Assembly: GCA_037349105.1 (NCBI GenBank)
Contig: JAYJMM010000039.1
Span: 6,230,501-6,294,500 of the forward strand
Length of the DNA stretch: 64,000 nucleotides
Source: Limnomonas spitsbergensis
Lineage: Eukaryota > Chlorophyta > Chlorophyceae > Chlamydomonadales
Direction: 5' to 3'
Shown: positions 1-12,600 of the stretch, in pieces
Layout: each line of letters opens with the position of its first letter
Position numbering within the stretch: the stretch's first letter is position 1
Position numbers and translations under genes: made by a program
The notes under the pieces: generated by a model
The model's input: the letters and a program-made list of their open reading frames with translations, nothing else
Told to the model about the DNA's origin: nothing
Database searches by the model: none

Positions 1-147
1 AGTATGATACCATGGTGTCTATTTTATGGGTGCAATTCTTGTACAGTACTGGAAGCGGGCGTAAGGAAAAAAAAGCGATTATTAAGCCCAATTAATAAGA
101 CATCCATGGGCCCCCGTGGAGGCGTGGACCCTCACGAAGCTCTCCGG

Positions 148-780
148 TTATCCAGAGTAAGGATGCCTACTTTTTGTTGCCCGAAGTACGGAAATGCAGT
201 AAAGAGAACATTGCCATTGGCCTCTGCCATCAAATTTGAAACAATTGCACAATGGACTCATATTTGGGATATAGAAAGGAACAGAACTGTGCATTTTCCT
301 GCATGCCGCGATGAGTTTCATAACTGCAAATCTGCCGGTTTGGGGGCACCTGACTGAGTGCCCCATCACAGCAAGCATTATTTGCGATTTTTGGTACTTC
401 ACACGGTACACTTCTTTCTCCTCTCTTACGCTGATTATATTTCCATTTCCAGGGCACGTACGGGGGATGCGCGTCATCGGCAGGTGGCCCAGAATGGGGG
501 GGAAGTTCCCCACCATAGGTCCCTGGGGAACCCCATGGAGGTAAAAATTCAAAAATGCAGGTTGGGGCCTGTTCTTGGCGCCATTACATAACCGATACAG
601 TACTTCAGTACCCAGTACATCATAAATTACAGCAGAATGGCCAATTTCAAGGACCAGCACCAATACCGGTACATTTACGGAATACTGACATTTTACTGCT
701 TTGAGACGCAGTGTGACTAGTGTGACACATTGCATTCTTCTATAACTGGACCGTCTTATACGGCGTGGTTGTTGGTCCAA
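148..780 (-). other. Unassigned open frame, 210 codons
   Basis: An uninterrupted minus-strand frame of 210 codons in sequence of ordinary complexity. I recognise no domain. The residue composition is rich in Cys, Arg, His and Ser, which is typical of chance translation, and I see no convincing ATG context or splice pattern. It lies downstream of the MYND gene's stop codon. It could be an exon of an unrecognised gene, but a chance open frame is as likely. Confidence 0.15.
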
Positions 781-962
781 CTCTAGTCATGCATGCGCCT
801 CGACTGAACATACCGCAAGAAAGCATATCCTGACCCCCCCCTCTCCTATGTCTCCCACCTCCCTTTTCCCCTCTCAAAACAGATTGCGTTACTAATTTCC
901 CTCCCCACCCGTATCGCCAGCAAACCATTACACACAATGGGCTTCCGGGCGGAAGCGTCTAA

Positions 963-1006
963 GCTGCAACAACAACAACAAAAACAGCAACAACAGCAGC
1001 AACAAC
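963..1006. repeat. CAA/CAG trinucleotide tract
   Basis: A simple run of CAA and CAG triplets downstream of the MYND gene stop. No coding context supports a polyglutamine tract here. Confidence 0.75.
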
Positions 1007-1130
1007 AGATCCCAACAACTACAGAATCACCAAGATCTCCTCCTCACACGCAATCTCACACAAGCCTCCCTCCTTGCAACCCCTTCAAGGCTTTGCACGA
1101 TTGCACCTAAGAAACAAATCTTTTGCATGG

Positions 1131-1135
1131 TTACA
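1131..1135 (-). terminator. Possible algal poly(A) signal TGTAA
   Basis: Minus-strand TGTAA about 335 bp downstream of the MYND gene stop. TGTAA is the usual polyadenylation signal in Chlamydomonadales. A pentamer is easily found by chance, so this is only a candidate. Confidence 0.2.
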
Positions 1136-1155
1136 AGCAGCTAAACATGGATGCT

Positions 1156-1229
1156 CATACAGCATACAGCATACAGCATACAGCATACAGCATACAGCAT
1201 ACAGCATACAGCATACAGCATACAGCATA
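1156..1229. repeat. 7-bp microsatellite (CATACAG)n
   Basis: About ten perfect copies of the 7-bp unit CATACAG. The short open frames across it on both strands are artefacts of the repeat. Confidence 0.95.
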
Positions 1230-1470
1230 ACCGGTATGCGGCATCTCATACCTAAGGTAAGAAAGAAAGAAAACTACGCCCCCCTGGGGCGTGCGGGTTA
1301 AGGGAACAGCGCAGCTCGGGGCCGAAGCCACGTACGCACCATTACCATCAAACAAGAGGTAAGTGACAGTGCAGCATGATCTTTCCGAGCGTAAGACTTC
1401 CTGTGTTGCAACGTTGCAAGGTTGCAATGTTGCAAGGTGACAACCCTCCTAGTACCGGTAGGGGCCCAAT

Positions 1471-3663
1471 TTAGGGTAATGGAGCGGATGTGGCTACGGC
1501 CCCAAGCTCCGCCGTCTCTTCAACCTCCCCGCCTGCCTTCGCCTCACGCAACCGTAGCCACTTCACAGACAAGCAGACCTGCCCGTGTCCATCCCTGGCC
1601 GCCATCGCCTCGCACTCCTTGCTGCAGTACAGAACCTTACCGCAGCCTCGACAGGGGCGCAGCGGTACACTGCCCACACCCAGCCGTTCGTCGGAAGGTG
1701 GCGCAGGGGTCACGCATGAAATGTACCCGCAACAGCCCCACGCAACGCCCACGTCAACAGGCAAACGCCCCGCCCGCCCCACGCATGTCTCGGCTTCCCC
1801 AGCCTCATATCTGGGCACCGCCTCATATCCAGTCACCGCCTCATATCCGGGCACCGCCTCAGAGCCGGACACCGCGTCGCGCGCTGATACAACTTCCTCG
1901 TCCGCCACCGCAAGGACCAGGCAGCCCCAATCCAGCTCCTCACACAGCACCCGCTCCCGGAGATCCATCCGCAAACGCAGGGCTGCTTTGGCGCCCAGCC
2001 CGGGAGCCACGGGCAGGCAGGCGCCCTCAGGCGCTGCAGCGCTGACAGCGGCAGGCAGCCTGCCCCCGCCCCACCTATGCCTCCCAGCCGCCTCCCTTGC
2101 GGCATACTCGGCCTCGACCAGATCAACGCACATCACTGCAACGCCCGCCAGGCGCTCCGAGACCACCTGCAGGCCCAGGACGAGCTCTGGAACCAGCAGA
2201 GCCGCCCTGCGCATCCGGGCGGCGGCGGTGGCGGCGGCGGGGCCCGGCCACACCGCCGTGGCCGCACCGCTCCGCTTTTCTGCAACAACGGCTTCTGGCT
2301 CCCCGTCCCACGTCACGGACAATGCAGCTGCCCGCGCAAGCAACACCGTCATGGACTCCAACTCGCCGGCGATGTCAGAGAGCCCATGCTCAAGACCCTC
2401 TCCCGCAGATCCACACCCCGACAGCCCCGCCGCAGCGGCTCCGGAGCCGGGCGTCCCAGTCACCGCAGCTCTGACACCCGCCGTTCCCTCGGCCGCCTTG
2501 TCTCTTCCGCTGCCTTCTGCCCACCCATCCACCCCACCGTGCATGCCCCACGAGGCGGCAGGCGACGCCTCCTGCCTCCCTGTTCTGCCCCCTCCGCACT
2601 GTTGCTCGCGCCGTCCGCCTCCCGCTGCCGCCGCCAGCTCAGCCATGGCCCGGGCGACATAGGTCACGTGCCGCAGCAGGCGCCCAAACAGGAGGTGCCC
2701 CATCTGCCACCCAGGCAGGGTAGCAATCTCGTGCGCGGGCAGCCCGTCGCCGGCTCCGGACACGTCGTGGAGGAGCAGCTCGCAGGGAGTCTCGAGCGCC
2801 ACGGGATCCGACAACATGGCCATCAAGGTTGGCGCTGCCAGGATCTTGTGCAGCATCCGAGCGGCCTGATCCATGCGCAAAACCTCCAGCAAAGCCGGAT
2901 AGCGCTCCGGGTCACCTGGGTCACCACAAGCGCCACGGGCGCAGCGGTTGCCGCCGGGGCACCCCGCCGTGGCAGCTGCTGCCGCGCAGCTGCCGCTGCT
3001 GCGGCGCCGCCGCCGCAGCTCCGCTGCCGCCGCGGACGCAGCACCGCATGCCGCACATGCCGCAAGCCCCACTAGCGCCTCCAGGCACGCCCATGCCGAT
3101 TGGTGCACCATGGCTAACCTGGCCGCTATACTAGAAACCCCCAGCCCGAGCGCTTCCAATTTCTTCTTCCGACCCTCGGCATCTCTGCGGGCCCTCGCGG
3201 CGCCCAGCTCCTCTGCGATGTGCGCCTTCCGCTGGCCACTGTCCCCCCGGCCGCGCAGCCCTCCCCGCAGCGGACCGTCTTTGTCCTCGTCCTCGTCGTC
3301 TTCCGTAATGGCCCACCGTCCCCTTTCAGCCACGCAGGCCTGACGATGCTCCTCGTCAATGACATTCAGCGCCTCACGGGCGCCGCTCAGAACCGCTCCC
3401 AGGTGCTTCTGTTGCGCCGCAGCCAGCGACAGCAGCCCCGGGGCACCAATGTGCATCAGCGCGAGGAGGGTAGCCGTGCTGAGTGAAATAGAGTGCACCG
3501 CGGGCGCCGAGTGGGCCTTCATTGCGGGATCGGCACGCCCAGCGAGCACAGCAGGCGTGCTGCGCGGAATCGAGGACGGTGCAGTTTCTTGCTGCGCCTG
3601 CCCCGCCGCTTCCGCTGCTGTTGAGTGGGCCGCTGCGAGAGGGGCCTGCCCCGCGAGCCGCAC
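1471..3663 (-). CDS. MYND gene last exon with the zinc finger
   Basis: The acceptor is CCCGCTGATCTTCAG; the stop TAA is at 1473-1471. It has 730 codons and is mostly Ala/Leu/Glu-rich helix. The MYND finger is at about 1573-1737: an upstream Cys pair in CCGYISC, then PCRGCGKVLYCSKECEAM and the closing H-x3-C in GHGQVC. YCSxxC and H-x3-C are the family hallmarks; the canonical Trp before the last His is missing. The high GC makes the opposite strand open over long stretches (1490-2662, 2077-3075), but those frames lack any domain. Confidence 0.87.
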   Translation of the reverse strand: MRLAGQAPLAAAHSTAAEAAGQAQQETAPSSIPRSTPAVLAGRADPAMKAHSAPAVHSISLSTATLLALMHIGAPGLLSLAAAQQKHLGAVLSGAREALNVIDEEHRQACVAERGRWAITEDDEDEDKDGPLRGGLRGRGDSGQRKAHIAEELGAARARRDAEGRKKKLEALGLGVSSIAARLAMVHQSAWACLEALVGLAACAACGAASAAAAELRRRRRSSGSCAAAAATAGCPGGNRCARGACGDPGDPERYPALLEVLRMDQAARMLHKILAAPTLMAMLSDPVALETPCELLLHDVSGAGDGLPAHEIATLPGWQMGHLLFGRLLRHVTYVARAMAELAAAAGGGRREQQCGGGRTGRQEASPAASWGMHGGVDGWAEGSGRDKAAEGTAGVRAAVTGTPGSGAAAAGLSGCGSAGEGLEHGLSDIAGELESMTVLLARAAALSVTWDGEPEAVVAEKRSGAATAVWPGPAAATAAARMRRAALLVPELVLGLQVVSERLAGVAVMCVDLVEAEYAAREAAGRHRWGGGRLPAAVSAAAPEGACLPVAPGLGAKAALRLRMDLRERVLCEELDWGCLVLAVADEEVVSARDAVSGSEAVPGYEAVTGYEAVPRYEAGEAETCVGRAGRLPVDVGVAWGCCGYISCVTPAPPSDERLGVGSVPLRPCRGCGKVLYCSKECEAMAARDGHGQVCLSVKWLRLREAKAGGEVEETAELGAVATSAPLP

Positions 3664-6600
3664 CTGAAGATCAGCGGGACAGCACAGCCTCATACATTCC
3701 CGAAGTTCATACATTTCCATTCATACATGTAATGTTCATACAAATGTCAATTCAAAACATGTTGTTGATAGAAGTGCCCTTTTTTCATACATTCCCTGAT
3801 CATGTACTGCTATTTGCTGCCCAGGCAAGTGACCATTTGTGCATTTCTTGCCACAGAGTCAAGGAAGGCTAGGGCAAAGCTTCTTGAGGAAGGTTTTTGA
3901 GGAAGGTCCTTGAGGCAGGTTCTTGAGGCAGGTTCTTGAGGCAGGTTCTTCAGGAAGCTTCTTGAGGCAGGTTCTTGAGGAAGGTTCTTGAGGAAGCTTC
4001 TTAAGGAAGGTTCTTGAGGAAGAAATAAATACCCACCTCATTGCCCTTTGTCGATCATATTTTTATGTTCATACCGTACCTACGTATGTTCATATTTTTC
4101 TCATACTGGTACTCATGTTCATACTTGTGTTGTCATTAAGGGCGCATTCTGTCCGATTGACATGAGCAAGTCAGCTACATCCCAGCCACACCATATACAA
4201 TTCAGCTACATCCCAGCCACACCATATTCAATTCAGCTACATCACAGCCACACCAGATACAATTCAGCTTCATCAATTCCACACCAGATATAATTCAGCT
4301 ACATCACAGCCACGCCAGAATGCCAGATATGATTCAGCTACATCCTAGCCTCAATAACAGAACCAGATGCACTTATATTTCCTCACAGCGGGGGGGCATG
4401 GCTCAATTAGGTGTCCGCTGTTGCCCTTAGCCCATAACCCTAAACATAGAAAGCTTGAAGCCTTAACCCAAACCTTAAACCCTAACCTTAAACCCTAACC
4501 CCTTGACCCTAACCCTCAAACCCTAAACACCAAAAAACCTGGTGCCTTACCTCTAACCCCATAACCCCAACCCCTAATTCAGCCAAAGGGACATGCCTGC
4601 TGCTTCCCTAATCCCTCAACCCTTAACCCTTAACACCGGAAAACCTGGAAAACGAATGGGCCATACCTGGTGGTGGGCCGCGGCGGTCACCGCTACAAGC
4701 GGCGAGAGTAGAATATCCACTAGGCCCTCCGCCATCTGCATGTCGATCTCCACTTTCGCGAGCGGGCCGAAATCCTGCTCATCGCAGCCCTCAGGGCCGC
4801 TGCCCACACCGCCCATCATCTGGATGCGTTGCACGGTGTGCAGCCGATGGAGGTCCTGCAGGAGTATCCGTAATTTCCGTTTCAGGCATAAAATAGGATA
4901 AAAAGGATTTGGGTGGGGGCATATGAGGCAGACAGCCCTCAGGGCCGCGGCCCACGCTGCTTGTCAGGCGTTTCAAAATAACAGGATCGGACTGGTTGGA
5001 TCAAGGGAAAGACAGCTCCGGAGGCCGCTGTCCATACCGCTCATCATCTGGATGCGCTGCACGGTGTGCAGCCGATGGAGGTCCTGCAGGTATATCCGTA
5101 ATTCCCGATTCAGGCACATGGTAACATGAAATAAAAAGGATCCGGCAATTGGAGCACGGGCGAGAGGTAGACAGTTCCGGAGGCAGCTACGCATGTTGCT
5201 CATCATCTGAATGCGATGGAGACCGTCCGGGGTCAAAAAAGATCCCGCAGAATACGATGTTCTGTTTTCAGGGGTGTTAAATTAAAGGATCGGACGGGGC
5301 TACCCATGCCCTGCTCACCATTCTCCTACCCCCACCTACCATTTGGTGGACACGGTGCAGCGCTTGGATCGCCGGCACGGCGAACACGATCAGCGGATGC
5401 ATGACATGGATCCCGACGACGGCGACGGCAAGAGAAAATTGCGGACGGTCTGCTGCCGCCACCGATGCTGGCGCCAATTCTGAGCTGGCCCAGAACCCAG
5501 CGGATCCGGATCTGGATCTAGATCTGTTGGGGTTGCGGTTGATCCCGGGTGCAAGGGATCCCGCCACCGCCGGCGGCGCGGCCTCCGCCGGAGCCCTCAC
5601 CGCCAGATCTAGATCCAGATCCCAAGCTTTGACCACCAGATCGCTGCACGGTTGCCACTGCGGTGCGGCCACGGCCAACGTGTGCCGCCACATGGACATG
5701 AAAACGCGCTGCATGCGCTGTACCGAGCCGCCGCCGACGTCCCCCTTCAGCTGCGGAACGGCGCCAATCGCGGCAACAAGCAGCTCTGTCAGGGTCTTCC
5801 GCAACGCGCCCAGAAGCCCAAGCGTGCTAGATCTAGATCCGGATCTAGATATAGATCCGGGCTGGATCCCCGGCTGGACAGCATCACGCCGCTGCCGAAT
5901 CATGAACAGAACATCCGAGGCCGCCTCTATCAGAGGAGCGGCCATGCCCGCCAGCATCTGCCTGTGACGTCGCGCGGAAGCGGAGGAGTGGGGAGTGGCG
6001 CCAGTGCGGAACGTCAGGCCAATGTCCGCTGCCGTCCCGAGGGCCGTGATCCACGAACATACGGCCCTCGGGCTGAGCAGTACATTCTCCAAGATGTACG
6101 CGGCTGCAACAAGGTCGTATTCACACTTATTTATAAGAGGTTCAAATTCACACTAATTGACAAGAGGGTCGTATTCACATTGGTTGTTTCAAGACGTTCA
6201 GTAGATACCGTATGGAGCCGAAAGTATGTGCTACAGGATGTACGGAGCTGCTGTACGATAATTGAAGGTCACACTTCACACATTACATCTGATACTGCAA
6301 TGTCACACTTCATGTTTCAGGCGGCAAGGCGGCGGTACGGCAATTCGACAATTAAATGAAAGATCTTAATGACAGATCTAACACTTCAGGCTGGAAGGTG
6401 ACACCTCACACCACACACCTTAGACTAAAAGGTCACTCCTTTTATCTCACACCCCAGACTGGTATGCCACACGTCACATTTCAAGCTGCAATTTCACACT
6501 GCACAGTACACACACCACACCCCAGACTGGAAGGTCACTCCTTACACCTCACACCCAATGATGGAATGTCACCCATCACACTTCTGACCGCAATGTCACA

Positions 6601-9600
6601 CCACACACCACACACCTCAGACTGGAAGGTCACTCCTTACATCTCAAGCCTCACACAAATCAAGATTGCAGCTCACATCCCACACTTCATGCCCCCCACA
6701 CTCGCCTGCTGCCTTCATCTCCTGCCGGCGGTCCATCTTCACACCCGCTAAGTCTCGGAGCATCTCCCTGCCCTCCTGGTTCCGGAGCGCCTCCTCGCCC
6801 GCTTGGTCCCGGAGCATCTCCTGCAGCATATCCAGCTGGACCCTCGCGGCGTCAGCCAGCGCACGGGCGAGCTCCCTCACCGCCCCCTTGTCCTCAGCTA
6901 GCGCCGACGACGGCAGTATGCACTGCAACATGTCCTTGCAACGCATCGCGAGGTGGTAGAGCAAAGAACGGGAGAAGCGGGCAGCGAGTTGCTGTTGTTG
7001 CTGCTGTCGCTGTTGCAGCTGTTGTTGCGGCTGTTGCCGTTGTTGCAGCTGTTGTTGCGACTGTTGCAGCTGTTGCAGCTGTTGTTGCTCCTCTTCTTTC
7101 TGCTCCTGCACCGTGAACCCTCGACCCTGATCCTCACCGGCCCTCAAAAGCTCCCCACACTCCTCCTCATCCTCTTCCGCCGCCTCCTCCTCCTCCTCTG
7201 CCCGGCTCGAACCCCTGCGTACCACCAAATCGAACTGAAGGCTCCCCATCCACATGCAATGCAACAACGCCATGGACTCACTCCCGGCACGCAAGCTCAC
7301 ACGACCCTCAAACGCAACGGCGGCCGCCACCGACGCCGCCGCGGCGGCGTCAGACGCCGCCGCGGCCAACTCGAGGTTCTCTTCATCGTCCATCCCCTGT
7401 GCTAGTACCAGGATCTTGAGCAGATCAAGCACCGCCCACGCAAGCTCGCGGTTGAACCGCTTTGCGCTTGTGACTGGGAGGGCCTGGGCCACGCGCTCAT
7501 GTAACTCATTCAGCAAGAGATATCCAAGTTCCCTCGAGTGCATCAAGCATTTCTGCGGGGGCAAAGGAGAGGAAGGGAGAGGCGGGCTTGTACTGGGAAG
7601 GCAGGGAAGGTGAGAGCAACAGAGCTCGGCGGGGCCGGGCAGGGGATCAAGTGAGTAACCAGCGTTTATTTTCTTGTGACTCGGCTACATATCAGCTACA
7701 CTTCCGCCGCCGCTGGTGCCAGACCTGAACCAACGCACGTGCACCGCTGTCGCCCCGCCTTAAGAAGAGCAAACCAGAAAATTGCATTAGAAAATAGCCG
7801 GGACAAATTGAAACAACCTAGACAAATTGAAACAACCTGGACAACCTGGACAAATTGAAACAACCTGGGGATACAACAGTGCTTTGAGGGAAGTGTACAA
7901 TCTAAACCCCGGGCCCACCTCCACATTCAGGTTTTCCAACCTCCATCCCCTAAACCAGGGTTTCCAATCTCCACTACCTAAACCAGGGTTTCAATCACCG
8001 CCCCCATAAACCCTCAACCCCCTACCCCCCCCCCCCCCCCGACCTCCACAATCTGGCGGACCCGCTGATGGCTCCAGCCCCCCAGCCGTCGGGAAAGGTC
8101 CGCGTCGTCCTGGCGGCTTGCCGCGGCCAGCAGCTCCGGAACCGACATGTCCAGCTGGCAGCCGTTGATGGAAGCGTCAAGGCAGTCCCAGAGGTTTTGA
8201 AGGGAACTGCTCAGGGGACAGGGTCAAGGGTTTACGGCTTGAAAATATGACTGTTTTAACTGTTTAAGCTGTTTACCGTAGAACCACTTCGACTCCGCTC
8301 GTAATTAAATAATTATTGGGGTGCGCGGACATGGCTGCGCGCTAATATTAATTCAAAAATTGCCGCTGCTCGGAGCGTCAGGCAGGTGCCCAATATAATT
8401 ATTTGGGGGGTGCGCGGTACGAATTAAAAATAGCTAATATAAAAACCGCGCGCTGGCGCGCGACTATTTGATTTGACATCCGTCGAGTGATCCTTACGCC
8501 AGTGCCCGTCGTAAAGCTCGATCCTGGAGGCAGAGATGGGTGCTGACGTTTCAGGGCCCCAGAAAGAAGAAAGAAAGACCACTCCTCCGCCGAAGCAGGA
8601 GGCGTGAGCTCGACCCAGAGCAACTCTATCCAAGTTGGTAGGGTAGCCTGCTCACGACATTCTGCAGGGGCACATTTAACGAAGCGCCGGCCGATTTCCC
8701 CACTTACACCTGGCACACGGTAAATGAACATTGACTCTGTTGAAACTGTCGGAGGAGGAGGAGGAGGACAACTACGGAATGCTGGTCGCTTTTACGGGAC
8801 CGTGTGCTATCCTTGCTAGCATCAAACGAAGTTTTAACTGAGTTTAAATGTACAAGCCGAAAGTGCTGCGCGTACGGAAATCTAAATTATTCTCAGTCAT
8901 GCGCGTTGTCAAATTAAATTTCCGTCGCTGCGCGGCCGTTTATAAAATTCTTTTTAGCTGCGCGATGGAAAAGTTGAGTCCATTTGGTCAAGGTAGCACG
9001 ATATGGATATGATATGATATGATATGGTGTTTTGACCATATCATATTTTCCAGTCTATATTTTTCATTCAAGATTTTTTAGTCTAAAATCTGCAGAATTG
9101 ACAAAGGACGTGCCCATGCATTTCGCGGGTGCATGACCCTACCCCATCCACATACCTACTGACATGGCAGCATGCAGCATGCAAGCGCTCCCACTGACTC
9201 CTACGGCCCAAGGGTCACCATGCGTCCATGCATCCAAATTTCCCATGATAAATGCCCTATCTGTCGCAAAATCTTGCAACAACTAGGCCCATTCTGGTGT
9301 AGCATGGTCGGCATGGCAGAAGAGCCCTATTCCCAACTCATTACCAATTCCCCATACCCATGCCCATGCATGGAGAAGTTAATACCATATCATATCATAT
9401 TGCTGATATGATATGATATGATGCTTCCAAAGACTATATCGTGCTACCTTGCAAGTGGCTCAAAGGTATACTGCTTAAACTCTAGTAACAGCTAAAATAT
9501 GATCATTTAAACTGTTTAAAATTACAGGGGCCATGCCGAACCCTGGCGTCCTAAATGCGTTAATAAAAACCAATTGTAAATTAATGACGCTAGGTAACTG

Positions 9601-12600
9601 TATTGTCACGGTACTCTGAATTCGTGTTTAAGTCTGTTGAAATTCGTCAGCCCTTACACCGGTGAACGGCGCGTTTGTAAAAGAATTTCGATTTAAATTC
9701 ACGGTTTTTTAACCCTTACCGCAAATTGCTTTTCTTCATTCAAGCCCTAACGTGGTACAAAATCATTACAAAATATTACAACAGTCCCGGAAAGGGCCTA
9801 GCAACAAGGGGCCTGTCACTTAGGGGGGCGGACGAGTCCCCCGAAACGAGGGATTAGATCTGATCAACTTTTCAAGCCCCCCCCCCCCCCACGCCCCACA
9901 CACCCAGCCACTGCCCTCCCTTCCCCCCCTTTAGCCCCCCCCGCCCCCCCCCCCACACACACCCTCAGCCCCCTTCTGTCTCCCTCCCCTCACCCCCCCC
10001 CCATAAGCCCAAACCCACCGGACAGTTGCCGGCAGCGTGGCCAGGGAGTCTTCCAGATCAGCAAATAATGCGGCCTTGTAGACTCTCGTGCTTTCCAATG
10101 CCGAGGACCCTGCTGCATGCGCGCCGTGTAGCTTCCAGCAATTCACGGAGGCCTCGGCAGCAAATCTGAAAGTGATGCATGAGGGGGGGGGGTCAGGGTA
10201 TGAGGATCTAATGTCTCAGGGGTATACCTAATGCTCTATGGGTGGATCTGATGGCCTACAGGTGGATCTCATGCCCAAGGAGTAGATCTCATACCCTGGG
10301 GTTAGATCTAATACATTAAGGGTGGCTTTCACAACCAAGAGGGGGATCTTATGTCCTAGGGGTGGATCTCATACCCTAAGGGGTGGATCTCACACCCTAA
10401 GGGGTGGTTCTTATACCCTAGGGGTGGATCTAATGCCCAAGACGTGGATCTCCTACCTAAAGGGTGGATCTAAACTCTAGGGGGCTTATAATGCCCAAGG
10501 GATGGAACTAATAACCAATGTGTGGAGCTTATGCCTAAGGGGTGGATCTAGTACTCAAGGGATGGATCTTATAACCAATGTGTGGAGCTAATAAGGGGTG
10601 GATCTAGTACTCAAGGGTGGATCTAATACCCTAGGAGTGGATCTGATACCCAAGGGATGGATCTAATGCCCCTCTGCCCCGCATGTTTTGTATAGTTGTA
10701 TGGCTGAATCCGAAGCCTAAACCTTGAACCCTGAAATAAAATTGCCGCGTACCCCGCCAGTGCAGCTGCTTGGATGGAGATGCAGGCGAATATTGTTCCA
10801 GCCCATGCCTCAGCTGCCGATGCCAAGTCCCCCGCTGGTCCCTCTCCGCCTCCCTCCGCCTCGTCGCCTCCGCGCCCGTCCCCAGGTTGCGCCCCGCTCG
10901 CTCCCATGATACGGGGAGATCCCGGCAGACCCAGGGGGTCTGGTGGTGAGAGAGGGAGTGGGAGGTGGGGATGGGGACAGCAGAGGCTGTTTAAGGGTTG
11001 AGGGTTAAGAGATCCCGGCAGACCCGGGGGGCCTGGTGGTGAGAGAGGGAGTGGGGTGGTGGGGATATGGACACCAGAGGTTGTTTAAGGGTTGAGGGTT
11101 AAGAGATCCCGGCAGACCCGGGGAATCTGGTGGACAGTAGAGGGAGTGGGGGGTGGGGATGGGGACAGCAGAGGTTGTTTAAGGGTTGAGGGTTTAGGGT
11201 TCGGAGATCCCGGCAGACCCAGGGGGGTCTGGTGGACAGTAGAGGGAGTGGGTGGTGGGGATGGGGACAGCAGAGGTTGTTTAAGGGTTTAGGGTTCAGA
11301 GATCCCGGCAGACCCAGGGGGGTCTGGTGGACAGTAGAGGGAGTGGGTGGTGGGGATGGGGACAGCAGAGGTTGTTTAAGGGTTGAGGGTTAAGGGTTAA
11401 GGGTTTGGGAATAGGTTTAAGGGTTAAGGGCAAAGGGTGTAGGGTTTGGGACTAACGGTTTGGGGTCATGGATAAGGTTTTGAGGTTTAGGTTTCAGGGC
11501 TGATGGTTGGGGTTTATGGCTAAGGGTTTGGAGGTCAGGGTTCAGGGCTGCCGGTTTGGTTATCTTAAAGGGTTTGGGGTAATGGCTAAGGGTTTGGGGT
11601 TAAGGGTTAAGGGTTGAGGGCTGATGGTACGGGCTTAGGTGATGGTAAGGGATAAGGTGAAAGGATTTGGATCTAAGTGCTAAGGGACCGGCTAGGGTGA
11701 GCGGGGACGGGGAGCAGGGGTGAGGTCCAGTATTCTTCTAAACCCTTTTCAGCTACATTCCTGCTGCACATCAGCTACACATCAGCTACACATCAGCTAC
11801 ATTCCAGCTATATTTTAGCTACATTCCAGCTACATTTTAGTACATCCCAGCTAAATTTTAGCTACATTCCAGCTACACATCAGCTGCGACCAGGGATGCA
11901 GCCAGGGGGGGTCCTGCTTGCGCAACATGATCGGCTGCCTGGGCCACTGGCCGGTCACACAGTGTGGACTCGCAAATCGCAATCAGCCCTGGTGGTGGCC
12001 GTCCGGTAAACCCTCAAAGATGGTCTGTCCTGGTGCGCACAACCAATACCAGTGATATACAGTAGATTTGCTCTGCCTTCCCTCATAATGAACTTTGTTT
12101 GGGGTTGAGGGATCCATTCATTTACTAATGACCCATTGTCGACGCCAGTTTTCATTGGGAACTTATGGCTTTTTGTCGACAGTTTGCCCTGAGGGCAGAG
12201 CCTTCAAAGAAATATGTTCTGGATGCTCGAGGGAAGGCAAATCTAATCTGCGGCAACAAAGGCAAGAAAAGCGATAGAAGCGCCTAGCATTTTAAGCCCA
12301 GTACCTGAACGTATCAGGTGCAGGTGCTGAGCTCTGACGTAGCTGATGAACAGCAGGAATGTAGCTAATATATAGCTGATGTGTAGCTGGAATGTAGCTA
12401 ATATGTAGCTGATGTGTAGCTAGAATGAAGCTGATAAGTAGCTGGAGTGTAGCTAATATGTAGCTGATGTGTAGCTAGAATGTAGCTGATGTGTAGCTGG
12501 AATGTAGCTAAATGTAGCTGATGTGTAGCTGGAATGTAGCTAATATGTAGCTGATGTGTAGCTAGAATGAAGCTGATAAGTAGCTGGAGTGTAGCTAATA

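Noticed and set aside
1490..3075. Long plus-strand frames (390 and 332 codons) opposite the MYND exon
   Set aside because: High GC leaves the antisense strand open. The minus strand has the MYND finger, consistent splice sites and phase.
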